Assembly: GCA_934591895.1 (NCBI GenBank)
Contig: CAKTPP010000003.1
Location: 62,001 to 126,000, forward strand
Source of the DNA: an uncultured Oscillospiraceae bacterium
GTDB lineage: Bacteria; Bacillota; Clostridia; Oscillospirales; Oscillospiraceae
Length of the DNA stretch: 64,000 nt
Reading direction: 5' to 3'
In this document: piece after piece, positions 7,310 through 15,279 of the stretch
Numbering within the stretch: position 1 is the first letter of the stretch
Layout: each line of letters begins with the position of its first letter
Made by a program: the position numbers and the translations under genes
Notes under the pieces: model-generated
Databases searched by the model: none
Told to the model about the DNA's origin: nothing
The model's input: the letters and a program-made list of their open reading frames with translations, nothing else

Positions 7310-8797
7310 ATGGGCACTGCTTCGAGCGGTGAATGGATCGCCATTCTGCTTTATTTTGCGTTGGTCATCGGCGTCGGTGTGTATTTCTTCTTCCGTGACC
7401 GCAATGTAGAGGGCGAAAAAGAGTATTTCCTCGGCGGCCGCAGCATGGGCGGCTGGGTCGCGGCGCTGTCTGCCGGCGCGTCGGATATGAGCGCGTGGGT
7501 GCTCATGGGCCTGCCCGGCTCGATCTATCTGTACGGCATCGGCAAGGTGTGGATCGCCGTCGGTCTGGTCATCGGCACGGTCTGCGCGTGGGTGTTCGTC
7601 GCGCCGCGTCTGCGCCGGTATTCCATCCGCGCGAACGATTCGATCACGATCCCGCAGTTTCTCACCAACCGCTTCCTGTCGAAGAACAAGGGGCTGCAGA
7701 TCATCTCGGCGATCGTGTTTGTCGTGGTCTACTGCATTTACAGCGCCTCGAGCATTTCGGCCTGCGGCACGCTGTTCAACACCGTCACCGGCATGAACCC
7801 CAAGACGGCCATGATCATTGCCACGGCCATCATCCTCGTGTACGTGTTTCTCGGCGGCTTCAACGCCGTGTGCTGGACGGACTTCTTCCAGGGCATGCTC
7901 ATGCTCGCCGCGCTCATGCTCACGCCGATCCTTGCGCTGTTCGTCATGAAGGGCGCAGACTTTGTCGCGCCGGTCATGAGCGTTCCGGAAAACTACTATA
8001 ATGCCCTCTCCGGCGGCGGCTTCAACTGGAAGAGCGTGTCGGATATCCTCTCCGGCCTCGGCTGGGGTCTGGGCTACTTCGGTATGCCGCACATCCTTGT
8101 GCGCTATCTGTCCATCAAGTCCGAGCATGAGATGCGCAAGAGCCAGATCATCGGCTGCAGCTGGATCGTGCTCATTCTGGCCATGTCCGCGGTCGTCGGT
8201 CTGATCGGCCGCCAGTTCCTCGGCGAGATCGACAACGAGAACCTCGTCTTTGTGCACATGGTGCGCCGTCTGTTCCCGGCGTTCATCTCCGGCGTGCTCC
8301 TCTCGGCCATTCTGGCCGCAGCCATGAGCACGGCCGACTCCCAGCTGCTCGCGAGCAGCAGCGCCTTTGCCTCCGATATCTATAAGCCGGTCATCCGCAA
8401 GGATGCCACCGACCATGAGATGCAGTGGGCCGGCCGCATCATCGTCATCCTCATCTCCGTCGTCGCGTACTTCATCGCGGCCGATCCGAACTGCGGCGGA
8501 ATCATGGCGCTCGTCGAGTGCGCGTGGGCGGGCTTCGGCTCCGCGTTCGGCCCGGTCATCCTGCTCTCGCTCTACTGGCGCCGCCTGACGTACTCCGGCG
8601 CGGTCGCGGGCGTGTGCGTTGGCTTCGCGGTCGACGCCGTGTGGTATGCGTTCCTGTCCTCGAGCACCGGCCTGTATGAGATCATTCCCGGCTTCCTGTG
8701 CGGCCTGCTTGCGGCGGTCATCGTGTCGCTGTGCAGCAAGGCCCCGGCGAAGGAGGTCACGGATCTGTTCGACCGCGCCTTCGAGCCCACGGACTGA
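7310..8797 (+). CDS. putP: Sodium/solute symporter, PutP (proline) type
   Basis: 495 residues of SSS-family architecture with about 13 hydrophobic segments. The N-terminal signature FLGGRSMGGWVAALSAGASDMSAWVLMGLPG is, in smaller pieces, close to the sodium-binding GASDMS-LMGLPG segment of PutP. The substrate is most likely L-proline; other amino acids remain possible. AAAGGGG precedes the ATG. It is a single gene with its own promoter and terminator, divergent from a LysR-type regulator that may control it. Confidence 0.9.
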   Translation: MGTASSGEWIAILLYFALVIGVGVYFFFRDRNVEGEKEYFLGGRSMGGWVAALSAGASDMSAWVLMGLPGSIYLYGIGKVWIAVGLVIGTVCAWVFVAPRLRRYSIRANDSITIPQFLTNRFLSKNKGLQIISAIVFVVVYCIYSASSISACGTLFNTVTGMNPKTAMIIATAIILVYVFLGGFNAVCWTDFFQGMLMLAALMLTPILALFVMKGADFVAPVMSVPENYYNALSGGGFNWKSVSDILSGLGWGLGYFGMPHILVRYLSIKSEHEMRKSQIIGCSWIVLILAMSAVVGLIGRQFLGEIDNENLVFVHMVRRLFPAFISGVLLSAILAAAMSTADSQLLASSSAFASDIYKPVIRKDATDHEMQWAGRIIVILISVVAYFIAADPNCGGIMALVECAWAGFGSAFGPVILLSLYWRRLTYSGAVAGVCVGFAVDAVWYAFLSSSTGLYEIIPGFLCGLLAAVIVSLCSKAPAKEVTDLFDRAFEPTD

Positions 8798-8815
8798 ACG
8801 AAAATATGCGTATAA

Positions 8816-8846
8816 AAATCGTCCCTCGTCAGAGGGACGATTTTTT
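8816..8846 (+). terminator. Rho-independent terminator after the symporter gene
   Basis: AATCGTCCCTC pairs with GAGGGACGATT around a GTCA loop (8816-8827 with 8832-8843), followed by a run of six T. Confidence 0.92.
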
Positions 8847-8876
8847 CACATTTTCTGCAAAATATCTGCGCCGCGC

Positions 8877-8905
8877 TTGACAGGGCGGCGGGGAGCCTGT
8901 ATGAT
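8877..8905 (+). promoter_or_regulatory. Promoter of the marR-ABC operon
   Basis: TTGACA (8877-8882), 17-bp spacer, TATGAT (8900-8905). The 74 bases to the marR start are the likely place for an autoregulatory MarR operator. Confidence 0.75.
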
Positions 8906-8979
8906 CGAATGGTAATAGGGAATAGTGTTAGTCAAAATGCGGCCCATCCGGCACCGCCGGGGAAACGGAGCGATATTCT

Positions 8980-9435
8980 ATGGATTTCTTTGAACAGATC
9001 GCGCGCGAGCAGGTGCGCGCCATGATCCTCAACAATGCGCGCCGGGAGGATCTCAGCCAGGTGTTTTCACAGGGCGAGATGCGTCTGCTCGGCTGCCTGC
9101 ACGCCGGAGCGGACGGCCGCACGGCAGGGGAGCTGAGCACGCTGCTCGAGCTGAGCACGGCGCGCATCGCGGCCATGCTCAACAACCTCGAGCGCAAGGG
9201 TGCGATCACCCGTGCGCGCGACGAGGCTGACCGCCGCCGCGTCGTTGTGCGCCTGACCGCGCAGGGGCGCGAGGAGGTGCAGACGTCGTATGACGCCGCG
9301 GTCGTGTGCCTTGCGGAGGTGTACCGCCGCATGGGAGAGGACGATACCCGCGAGCTGCTGCGTCTGAGTGAGCGCGCGGGCGAGATCGCCCAGCAGATCT
9401 ATGAGGAGCGGAAGGGGGACGCGCCATGCGGGTGA
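8980..9435 (+). CDS. MarR-family regulator
   Basis: 151 residues with the MarR winged helix-turn-helix (about 50-105: TAGELSTLLELSTARIAAMLNNLERKGAI followed by the DEADRRRVVVRLT wing). It overlaps the next ABC gene by 10 bases, so all three genes are one transcript. MarR proteins in this position normally repress their own operon until a drug or phenolic ligand binds; that role is inferred from context. The start is the first ATG after CGGAGCG. Confidence 0.9.
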   Translation: MDFFEQIAREQVRAMILNNARREDLSQVFSQGEMRLLGCLHAGADGRTAGELSTLLELSTARIAAMLNNLERKGAITRARDEADRRRVVVRLTAQGREEVQTSYDAAVVCLAEVYRRMGEDDTRELLRLSERAGEIAQQIYEERKGDAPCG

Positions 9436-11549
9436 TGAAGTACCTGCGCGGGCACATCCCGTCCGTGGCGGTGATCGTGCTGCTGCTCGTGGCGCAGTCG
9501 TTTTGCGAGCTGTCGCTGCCGGCTTACACGAGCCGCATCGTGGACACCGGCATTCAGGGCGGCGGCATCGAATCGGCCGCGCCGCTCGTGCTCACGGACA
9601 AGACCATGGACGGCGTGCGCCTGTTTCTGTCGGACGAGGACGCGCAGACGGTCAGCGCCGCCTATACGTATGATGACGGTGTCTGGACGCTGAGCGACAC
9701 GGCGCGGCAGCCGGAGCTGGAGTCCGTCTTTATCCGGCCGCTGGTCATGTATGCGCGCCTGTCGGAGCAGGGGGCAAACACCGTGCTTGCCCTGCGCCGG
9801 CAGATGCAGGACGGGCTCATCTCGCGCGAGGAGATCCTTGCGCGCGGCGAGGAGGCGCTGAGCGGCATGGGCACGCTCACCGACAGCGTCCTGCGCAGCG
9901 CGGCCGTGCAGTTTCTCAAGACGGAGTACGCCGTTGCGGGGCTGAACGTCGACCACATCCGCACGAGCTATCTGCTGCGCACCGGCGGGCGGATGCTCCT
10001 GCTCACGCTCGGCATGATCGCGGCGGCGGTGCTCTGCAACTACGTCGGCGCGAAGATGTCGGCCGCCATCGGGCGCGACCTGCGCGCGCAGGTGTTCCGG
10101 AAGGTGCTCTCGTTTTCCTCCGCCGAGATGGATAAGTTCTCCACAGCCTCGCTCATCACGCGCAGCACGAACGACGTCACGCAGATCCAGGCGGTGTGCG
10201 TGATGCTTGTGCGCATCGTGCTCTATGCGCCGATCATCGGGCTCGGCGGCGTCGTCATGGTCGTGCGCACAAAGACCGGTCTCGGCTGGGTCATCGCGCT
10301 GGCCGTTGCGGCGATGCTGCTGCTCGTGGGCGTGCTGATGAAGGTCGCCATGCCGCAGTTTCGCGCCATGCAGCAGCGTGTGGATGATGTCAACCTCGTC
10401 AGCCGCGAGATCCTGACCGGTCTGCCGGTCATCCGCGCCTTCCACCGCGAGCAGCATGAGCAGGCGCGCTTCGATGCCGCGAGCGCCGCGCTCATGAACA
10501 CGCAGCTGTTCGTCAACCGCACCATGGCGTTCATGGGGCCGGTCATGACGCTCATCATGTACGGCGTCACGGTCATGATCGAGTGGTTCGGCGCCAGGAG
10601 CATCAACGCCGGCCATATGCAGATCGGCGACATGATCGCCTTTTCGACCTACGCGTCGATGATCATCATGGCCTTTATGATGATCACGATCGTCGCGGTG
10701 ATGCTGCCGCGCGCCGAGGTCTCGGCGGCGCGCGTGGATGAGATCCTGCATACGCGTCCGAGCGTGCGCGCCCCGCGCAGTGCCGAGCCCGCGCCCACGG
10801 ATGCGACCGTCACGTTCGAGCACGTGTCGTTTCGCTATCCCGGCGCGGAGGACGACGTGCTGCACGACGTGAGCTTCACGGCACGCCCCGGTCAGGTCAC
10901 GGCCATCGTCGGCTCGACCGGCTGCGGCAAGTCGACGCTTCTGAACCTCATCCCGCGCTTTTACGATGCGACCGGCGGCACGGTCAGCATCGGCGGCGTG
11001 GACGTGCGCCGCATGCAGCCGGCGGAGCTGCGCGCCATGCTCGGCTACGTGCCGCAAAAGGGCGTGCTCTTCACGGGCGACATCCTCTCGAACCTTGAAT
11101 TTGCCGGTGACGTCTCGGAGGCGGACGCCATCCGCGCCGCCGCCACCGCACAGGCCGAGGACTTCATCTGGTCGCGGCCGCAGCATTTTCTCACACCGGT
11201 GGCGCAGGGCGGGTCGAACGTCTCCGGCGGGCAGCGGCAGCGCCTGTCGATCGCGCGCGCCATTGCCAAGCACCCGCAGGTGTATCTGTTTGACGACAGC
11301 TTCTCTGCGCTCGATTATCAGACCGACGCCGCGCTGCGGCAGGCTCTGGCAAAGCAGACGCACGACGCGACGGTGCTCATCGTGGCGCAGCGCCTGAGCA
11401 CGATCCTGCACGCGGATCAGATCCTCGTGCTCGACGGCGGACGCGTCGCCGCCTGCGGCACACACAGTGATCTGCTGCGCAGCTGCGAAACCTACCGCGA
11501 GATCGCGCTCAGCCAGCTCAGCGCCGCGGAACTCGGACAGGAGGGCTGA
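9426..11549 (+). CDS. ABC exporter subunit with degenerate ATPase site and large extracytoplasmic loop
   Basis: 707 residues, longer than the roughly 580-600 typical of such exporters. The extra length is a hydrophilic stretch of about 140 residues between the first membrane segment (about 10-32) and the second (about 185-205), predicted outside the membrane. The nucleotide-binding domain has Walker A GSTGCGKST and a normal VSGGQ signature, but Walker B ends LFDDS, with Asp in place of the catalytic Glu. This is the pattern of the non-catalytic half of heterodimeric exporters such as TM287/288. The partner starts three bases after its stop codon. Substrate unknown; the MarR context suggests a drug or toxic metabolite. 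Confidence 0.9.
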   Translation: MRVMKYLRGHIPSVAVIVLLLVAQSFCELSLPAYTSRIVDTGIQGGGIESAAPLVLTDKTMDGVRLFLSDEDAQTVSAAYTYDDGVWTLSDTARQPELESVFIRPLVMYARLSEQGANTVLALRRQMQDGLISREEILARGEEALSGMGTLTDSVLRSAAVQFLKTEYAVAGLNVDHIRTSYLLRTGGRMLLLTLGMIAAAVLCNYVGAKMSAAIGRDLRAQVFRKVLSFSSAEMDKFSTASLITRSTNDVTQIQAVCVMLVRIVLYAPIIGLGGVVMVVRTKTGLGWVIALAVAAMLLLVGVLMKVAMPQFRAMQQRVDDVNLVSREILTGLPVIRAFHREQHEQARFDAASAALMNTQLFVNRTMAFMGPVMTLIMYGVTVMIEWFGARSINAGHMQIGDMIAFSTYASMIIMAFMMITIVAVMLPRAEVSAARVDEILHTRPSVRAPRSAEPAPTDATVTFEHVSFRYPGAEDDVLHDVSFTARPGQVTAIVGSTGCGKSTLLNLIPRFYDATGGTVSIGGVDVRRMQPAELRAMLGYVPQKGVLFTGDILSNLEFAGDVSEADAIRAAATAQAEDFIWSRPQHFLTPVAQGGSNVSGGQRQRLSIARAIAKHPQVYLFDDSFSALDYQTDAALRQALAKQTHDATVLIVAQRLSTILHADQILVLDGGRVAACGTHSDLLRSCETYREIALSQLSAAELGQEG

Positions 11550-11551
11550 CG

Positions 11552-13366
11552 ATGGCGGGACACAGACACGGACCGGGCCGCATCCCGGAAAAACCGAAAA
11601 ATTTCAAGGGCACGCTCCGAAAGCTCCTGCACTGCCTCGGAGAATATCGCTTTGCGCTGGTGCTGGTGCTCGTGCTCGCGCTGGCGAGCACGGCCTTCGG
11701 CATCGTCGGACCGAAGATCCTCTCGACGGCCACGACGGAGCTGGCCACCGGTCTCGGGCGCAAGCTCTCGGGGCTCGGCGGCATCGACTTCGGCAAGATC
11801 GGCAAGATCCTGCTGACCGTGCTCGCGCTCTACCTTGTCAGCGCCGCGTGCAGCTTCTTCCAGTCGTGGATCCTTGCGGGCGTCACGCAGAAGCTCGCCT
11901 ACCGCCTGCGCGGGGAGATCAGCGCGAAGATCCACCGCATGCCCATGCGCTACTTTGAGCGCGGCACCGTCGGCGATGTGCTCTCGCGCATCACGAACGA
12001 CGTTGACACCATGTCCTCCGGCATGGCGCAGTCGGTCACGCAGCTGGTCACGAATGTCACGCTGCTCATCGGCGTGCTGGTCATGATGCTGCGCATCAGC
12101 TGGCTCATGACGCTCGTCGCGCTCATCGTTCTGCCGGTTACGGGCGTGCTTACGGGGCGCATCGTCAAGCGCAGCCAGCGCTACTTCGTCGCGCAGCAGA
12201 AAAACCTCGGCGCGATCAACGGCAAGGTCGAGGAGACCTACGCCGGACACGGCGTCGTGCGCGCGTTCAACCGCGAGGCGGCGACGCAAAAGGAGTTCGA
12301 TGCCATCAATGCACGGCTCTATCGCTCGGCGTGGAGGAGCCAGTTTCTGTCCGGGCTCATGATGCCGGTGACGACGTTTGTCAGCAAGCTCGGCTACGTG
12401 TGCGTGGTCGTGCTCGGCGGGTCGCTCGCCGCGCGCGGCACGATCACGATCGGCGACATTCAGGCGTTCATCAGCTACATGGCGAGCTTCACGCAGCCGA
12501 TCACGCAGCTGGCGCAGATCAGCACGCAGCTGCAGACCATGGCGGCCGCGGCCGAGCGCGTGTTCGATTTCCTTGCCGAGGCGGAGGAGCCCGCCGATCC
12601 CGCGCTGCCCGCTCCGGCGGAGCATATCCGCGGCGACGTGTCGTTCCGCCACGTGCGCTTCGGCTATGACCCCGAGCAGCCGGTCATCCGCGACTGGAGC
12701 TGCGACGTGCCCGCCGGCAGAACGGTCGCCATCGTCGGGCCGACCGGCGCGGGCAAGACCACAATGGTCAAGCTGCTCATGCGCTTTTACGATGTGGACG
12801 CCGGCGCGATCCTCGTCGACGGGCGCGATGTGCGCGACTATGCGCGCGGTGACCTGCGCCGCGCCTTCGGCATGGTGCTGCAGGACACGTGGCTGTTTAA
12901 GGGCACGATCCTGGAGAACATCCGCTACGGCCGCCCGGACGCGACCGATGCCGAGGTCATCGCGGCGGCAAAGGCCGCGCGCGCCGACGCCTTCATCCGC
13001 ACGCTCCCCGGCGGCTACCGGATGGAGCTCAACGAGGACGCGACGAACGTCTCGCAGGGGCAAAAGCAGCTGCTGACCATCGCGCGCGCCGTGCTGGCGA
13101 ACGCCCCCATCCTCATCCTCGATGAGGCGACGAGCTCGGTCGACACCCGCACCGAGCAGCTCATTCAGGAGGCGATGGATCACCTCATGCGCGGGCGCAC
13201 GAGCTTTGTCATCGCGCACCGCCTGAGCACCATCCGCAATGCCGACTGCATTCTGGTCATGCGCGGCGGCAGCATCGTCGAGCAGGGCACGCACGCAGAG
13301 CTGCTCGCGCGCGGCGGGTTCTACGCGGCGCTCTACAACAGCCAGTTTGAGGACGTGGTTGCATAA
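11552..13366 (+). CDS. ABC exporter subunit, catalytic partner
   Basis: 604 residues: six membrane segments followed by a nucleotide-binding domain with Walker A GPTGAGKTT and canonical Walker B ILILDEATSSVD carrying the catalytic Glu. Its signature reads VSQGQ rather than SGGQ. Together with the preceding subunit this gives one good composite site (this Walker B, partner SGGQ) and one degenerate site (partner Asp, this SQGQ), as in heterodimeric multidrug exporters. ATG follows the previous stop after two bases, so translation is coupled. Confidence 0.92.
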   Translation: MAGHRHGPGRIPEKPKNFKGTLRKLLHCLGEYRFALVLVLVLALASTAFGIVGPKILSTATTELATGLGRKLSGLGGIDFGKIGKILLTVLALYLVSAACSFFQSWILAGVTQKLAYRLRGEISAKIHRMPMRYFERGTVGDVLSRITNDVDTMSSGMAQSVTQLVTNVTLLIGVLVMMLRISWLMTLVALIVLPVTGVLTGRIVKRSQRYFVAQQKNLGAINGKVEETYAGHGVVRAFNREAATQKEFDAINARLYRSAWRSQFLSGLMMPVTTFVSKLGYVCVVVLGGSLAARGTITIGDIQAFISYMASFTQPITQLAQISTQLQTMAAAAERVFDFLAEAEEPADPALPAPAEHIRGDVSFRHVRFGYDPEQPVIRDWSCDVPAGRTVAIVGPTGAGKTTMVKLLMRFYDVDAGAILVDGRDVRDYARGDLRRAFGMVLQDTWLFKGTILENIRYGRPDATDAEVIAAAKAARADAFIRTLPGGYRMELNEDATNVSQGQKQLLTIARAVLANAPILILDEATSSVDTRTEQLIQEAMDHLMRGRTSFVIAHRLSTIRNADCILVMRGGSIVEQGTHAELLARGGFYAALYNSQFEDVVA

Positions 13367-13386
13367 GGCGAGACCAAAACACAATA

Positions 13387-13720
13387 TTATGACAACCAGA
13401 ACCGCGCAGAGCGTTTGCTCTGCGCGGTTTTCTTTGCCTTAAATCATAATTATGTAAACAAAACAACGAAAATATGGAGTTATGGTAACTGCTTTATGGT
13501 AACAATAAATGCAATAAACCGATTGATATACAAGGAAAACTGCGTTGAATGACTGTGATTTATGTAAACCGAATTATGTGAATAACAGAGACGCACGTGT
13601 TCTCTCCTGATTTTAAAATTATGCAAACCGTATTATGACAACTTAAATGCGATAAAAACCGTGATATATCAAGTAAATTTGATATAATGCAAATACTTAT
13701 GTAAATATGGTTATGTGAAC
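13387..13720 (+). repeat. Array of ten direct TTATGnnAAY repeats in an AT-rich convergent junction
   Basis: Ten copies of a 10-bp unit, all in the same orientation, start at 13387, 13450, 13480, 13494, 13560, 13574, 13619, 13633, 13697 and 13711. Eight of them form four pairs with exactly 14 bases between starts, i.e. a 4-base spacer. The pairs recur about every 138 bp in alternation (13480 with 13619, 13560 with 13697), and the DNA after the first and third pairs is also related (AAATGCRATAAA, then TTGATATA or TGATATATC). By hand count, three lines of this region are about 29% GC in a roughly 65% GC chromosome. It fills the 473-bp gene-free gap between the ABC operon and pyk, both of which end here. 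No protein gene is visible in it. Function unknown. Confidence 0.85.
13401..13434 (+). terminator. Terminator of the ABC exporter operon
   Basis: A 12-bp stem (13401-13412 with 13417-13428) with a GTTT loop and a TTTTCTTT tail. It lies inside the repeat region, between the first and second TTATG repeats. Confidence 0.92.
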
Positions 13721-13736
13721 AAAATCCGAAACAGAA

Positions 13737-13765
13737 AGCCCCGCGCGATCACTCCGCGCGGGGCT
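13737..13765 (-). terminator. Terminator of pyk
   Basis: An 11-bp GC-rich stem (13737-13747 with 13755-13765) followed on the minus strand by TTTCTGTTT. Confidence 0.85.
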
Positions 13766-13839
13766 GAGACATTTGTGCGTTCACGGCGCTGCGTTTTCGG
13801 CCAATGCGCCGCTTCACGCGGCGAACGGGCGCCGCGGCT

Positions 13840-15252
13840 TTATGCGTACTCGACCTTGATGGTGTTCGTGTTGCCGCTGCGGCCGTTGATGATGCCGCCG
13901 GTGATGATGACCTTGTCGCCCTTTTCGAGCTGCATCACGGCGCGGCTGACCTTCAGCGCGTGGTAAAACAGCACGTCGGTGCTCTCGTACACCTCGCTCA
14001 TGACGGGCGTGATGCCCCACGAGAGGGCAAGCTTGCGGTAGGCGCGCTCGTTCGTGGTCAGGCCGATGATGTCCGTCGGGCCGCGGAAGCGCGAGATCAG
14101 CCGCGCGGTGCGCCCCGTGATGGAGCAGACGGTGATGACCTTCGCGCCGATGTCAATGGCCATGCCGCAGGTGGCGTGGCTGATGGCGTCGAGCGTGTCA
14201 TGAATCTCAAACTGCGTCTTGGGGAAGCGCTTGGCGTAGTTGATGTGCGACTCGGTGTACTCGGCGATGCGCGCCATGGCGCTCAGCGCCTCGACGGGGT
14301 GCTCGCCGGCCGCCGTCTCGCCGGAGAGCATGATGGCGCTCGTGCCGTCGTAGACGGCGTTGGCGACGTCCGCGATCTCGGCGCGGGTGGGGCGGATGTT
14401 GTGCGTCATGCTCTCGAGCATCTCGGTCGCGGTGATGACGCGCTTGCCGAGCAGGCGGCACTTGCCGATGAGCTCCTTCTGGATGCTCGGCAGCTCCTCG
14501 TACGGCACTTCGACGCCCATGTCGCCGCGGGCGATCATGATGCCGGCGCACTCGGTGAAGATCTCCTCGATGTTGTCGATGCCGGGCTGGTTTTCGATCT
14601 TGGCGATGACGGTGATCTCCTCGCCGCCGTTGGCGCGCAGGAAGGCGTTGAGGTCGGCCAGATCCTGCTTGCGCGACACGAAGGACGCAGCCACAAAGTC
14701 CACGTCGTTTTCGATGCCGAAGAGCAGGTCGCTCTTGTCCTGCTCGCTCAGGAAGTCCTGCTTGAGCACCTTGTTCGGAAAGCTCATGCTCTTGCGGTCG
14801 GACAGCACGCCGCCGGCAGTGACGCGGCAGACAACGTCGGTATCGGTCGTGCCGGTGACGGTCAGGGCGATGAGCCCGTCGTTGACGAGCACGGTGTCGC
14901 CCGGCTCAAGATCCTTGGCGAGACCGGAATAGCTCACGGACACGCGCTCATTGCTGCCGACGACCGGCTCGGTCGTGAAGGTGAAGGTGTCGCCGGTGTT
15001 CAGTGTGATCTTGCCGCCTTCGAACGTGCCGATGCGGTACTCGGGCCCTTTCGTGTCGAGCATGATGGCGATGGGCAGATCCAGCTCGGCGCGCAGCTTC
15101 TTGATGCGGTCGATGCGCACCTGATGCTCGGCGTGCGTGCCGTGGGAGAAGTTCAGGCGCGCGACGTTCATGCCCGCGAGCATCATGGCGCGCAGCGTCT
15201 CCTCGCTGTCGCAGGCGGGGCCGATGGTGCAGACGATTTTTGTTTTTCTCAT
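13840..15252 (-). CDS. pyk: Pyruvate kinase
   Basis: 470 residues, the short form without the extra C-terminal PEP-utiliser domain found in Bacillus. The N terminus MRKTKIVCTIGPA, the MLDTKGPE segment and the active-site block MIARGDMGVE with the following TATEMLESM are diagnostic. It converts phosphoenolpyruvate and ADP to pyruvate and ATP at the end of glycolysis. AAGGAG precedes the ATG. It lies 27 bp downstream of the SseB-domain gene in the same direction, so they are probably co-transcribed. Confidence 0.97.
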   Translation of the reverse strand: MRKTKIVCTIGPACDSEETLRAMMLAGMNVARLNFSHGTHAEHQVRIDRIKKLRAELDLPIAIMLDTKGPEYRIGTFEGGKITLNTGDTFTFTTEPVVGSNERVSVSYSGLAKDLEPGDTVLVNDGLIALTVTGTTDTDVVCRVTAGGVLSDRKSMSFPNKVLKQDFLSEQDKSDLLFGIENDVDFVAASFVSRKQDLADLNAFLRANGGEEITVIAKIENQPGIDNIEEIFTECAGIMIARGDMGVEVPYEELPSIQKELIGKCRLLGKRVITATEMLESMTHNIRPTRAEIADVANAVYDGTSAIMLSGETAAGEHPVEALSAMARIAEYTESHINYAKRFPKTQFEIHDTLDAISHATCGMAIDIGAKVITVCSITGRTARLISRFRGPTDIIGLTTNERAYRKLALSWGITPVMSEVYESTDVLFYHALKVSRAVMQLEKGDKVIITGGIINGRSGNTNTIKVEYA

Positions 15253-15279
15253 ATCTGACTCCTTCTCCGGTCGGTGCGC

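Noticed and set aside
13387..13720. CRISPR array
   Set aside because: Units are only 10 bp, degenerate and irregularly grouped; there are no spacers of constant length and no cas genes.
13387..13720. A complete dif site
   Set aside because: XerD-like arms are present, but no inverted partner arm at 6-base spacing was found. CATAA at 13445-13449 abuts TTATG at 13450 with no centre.
13387..13720. DnaA box cluster or oriC
   Set aside because: The unit TTATGnnAAC differs from the DnaA box TTATCCACA at key positions, and no dnaA or dnaN lies nearby.
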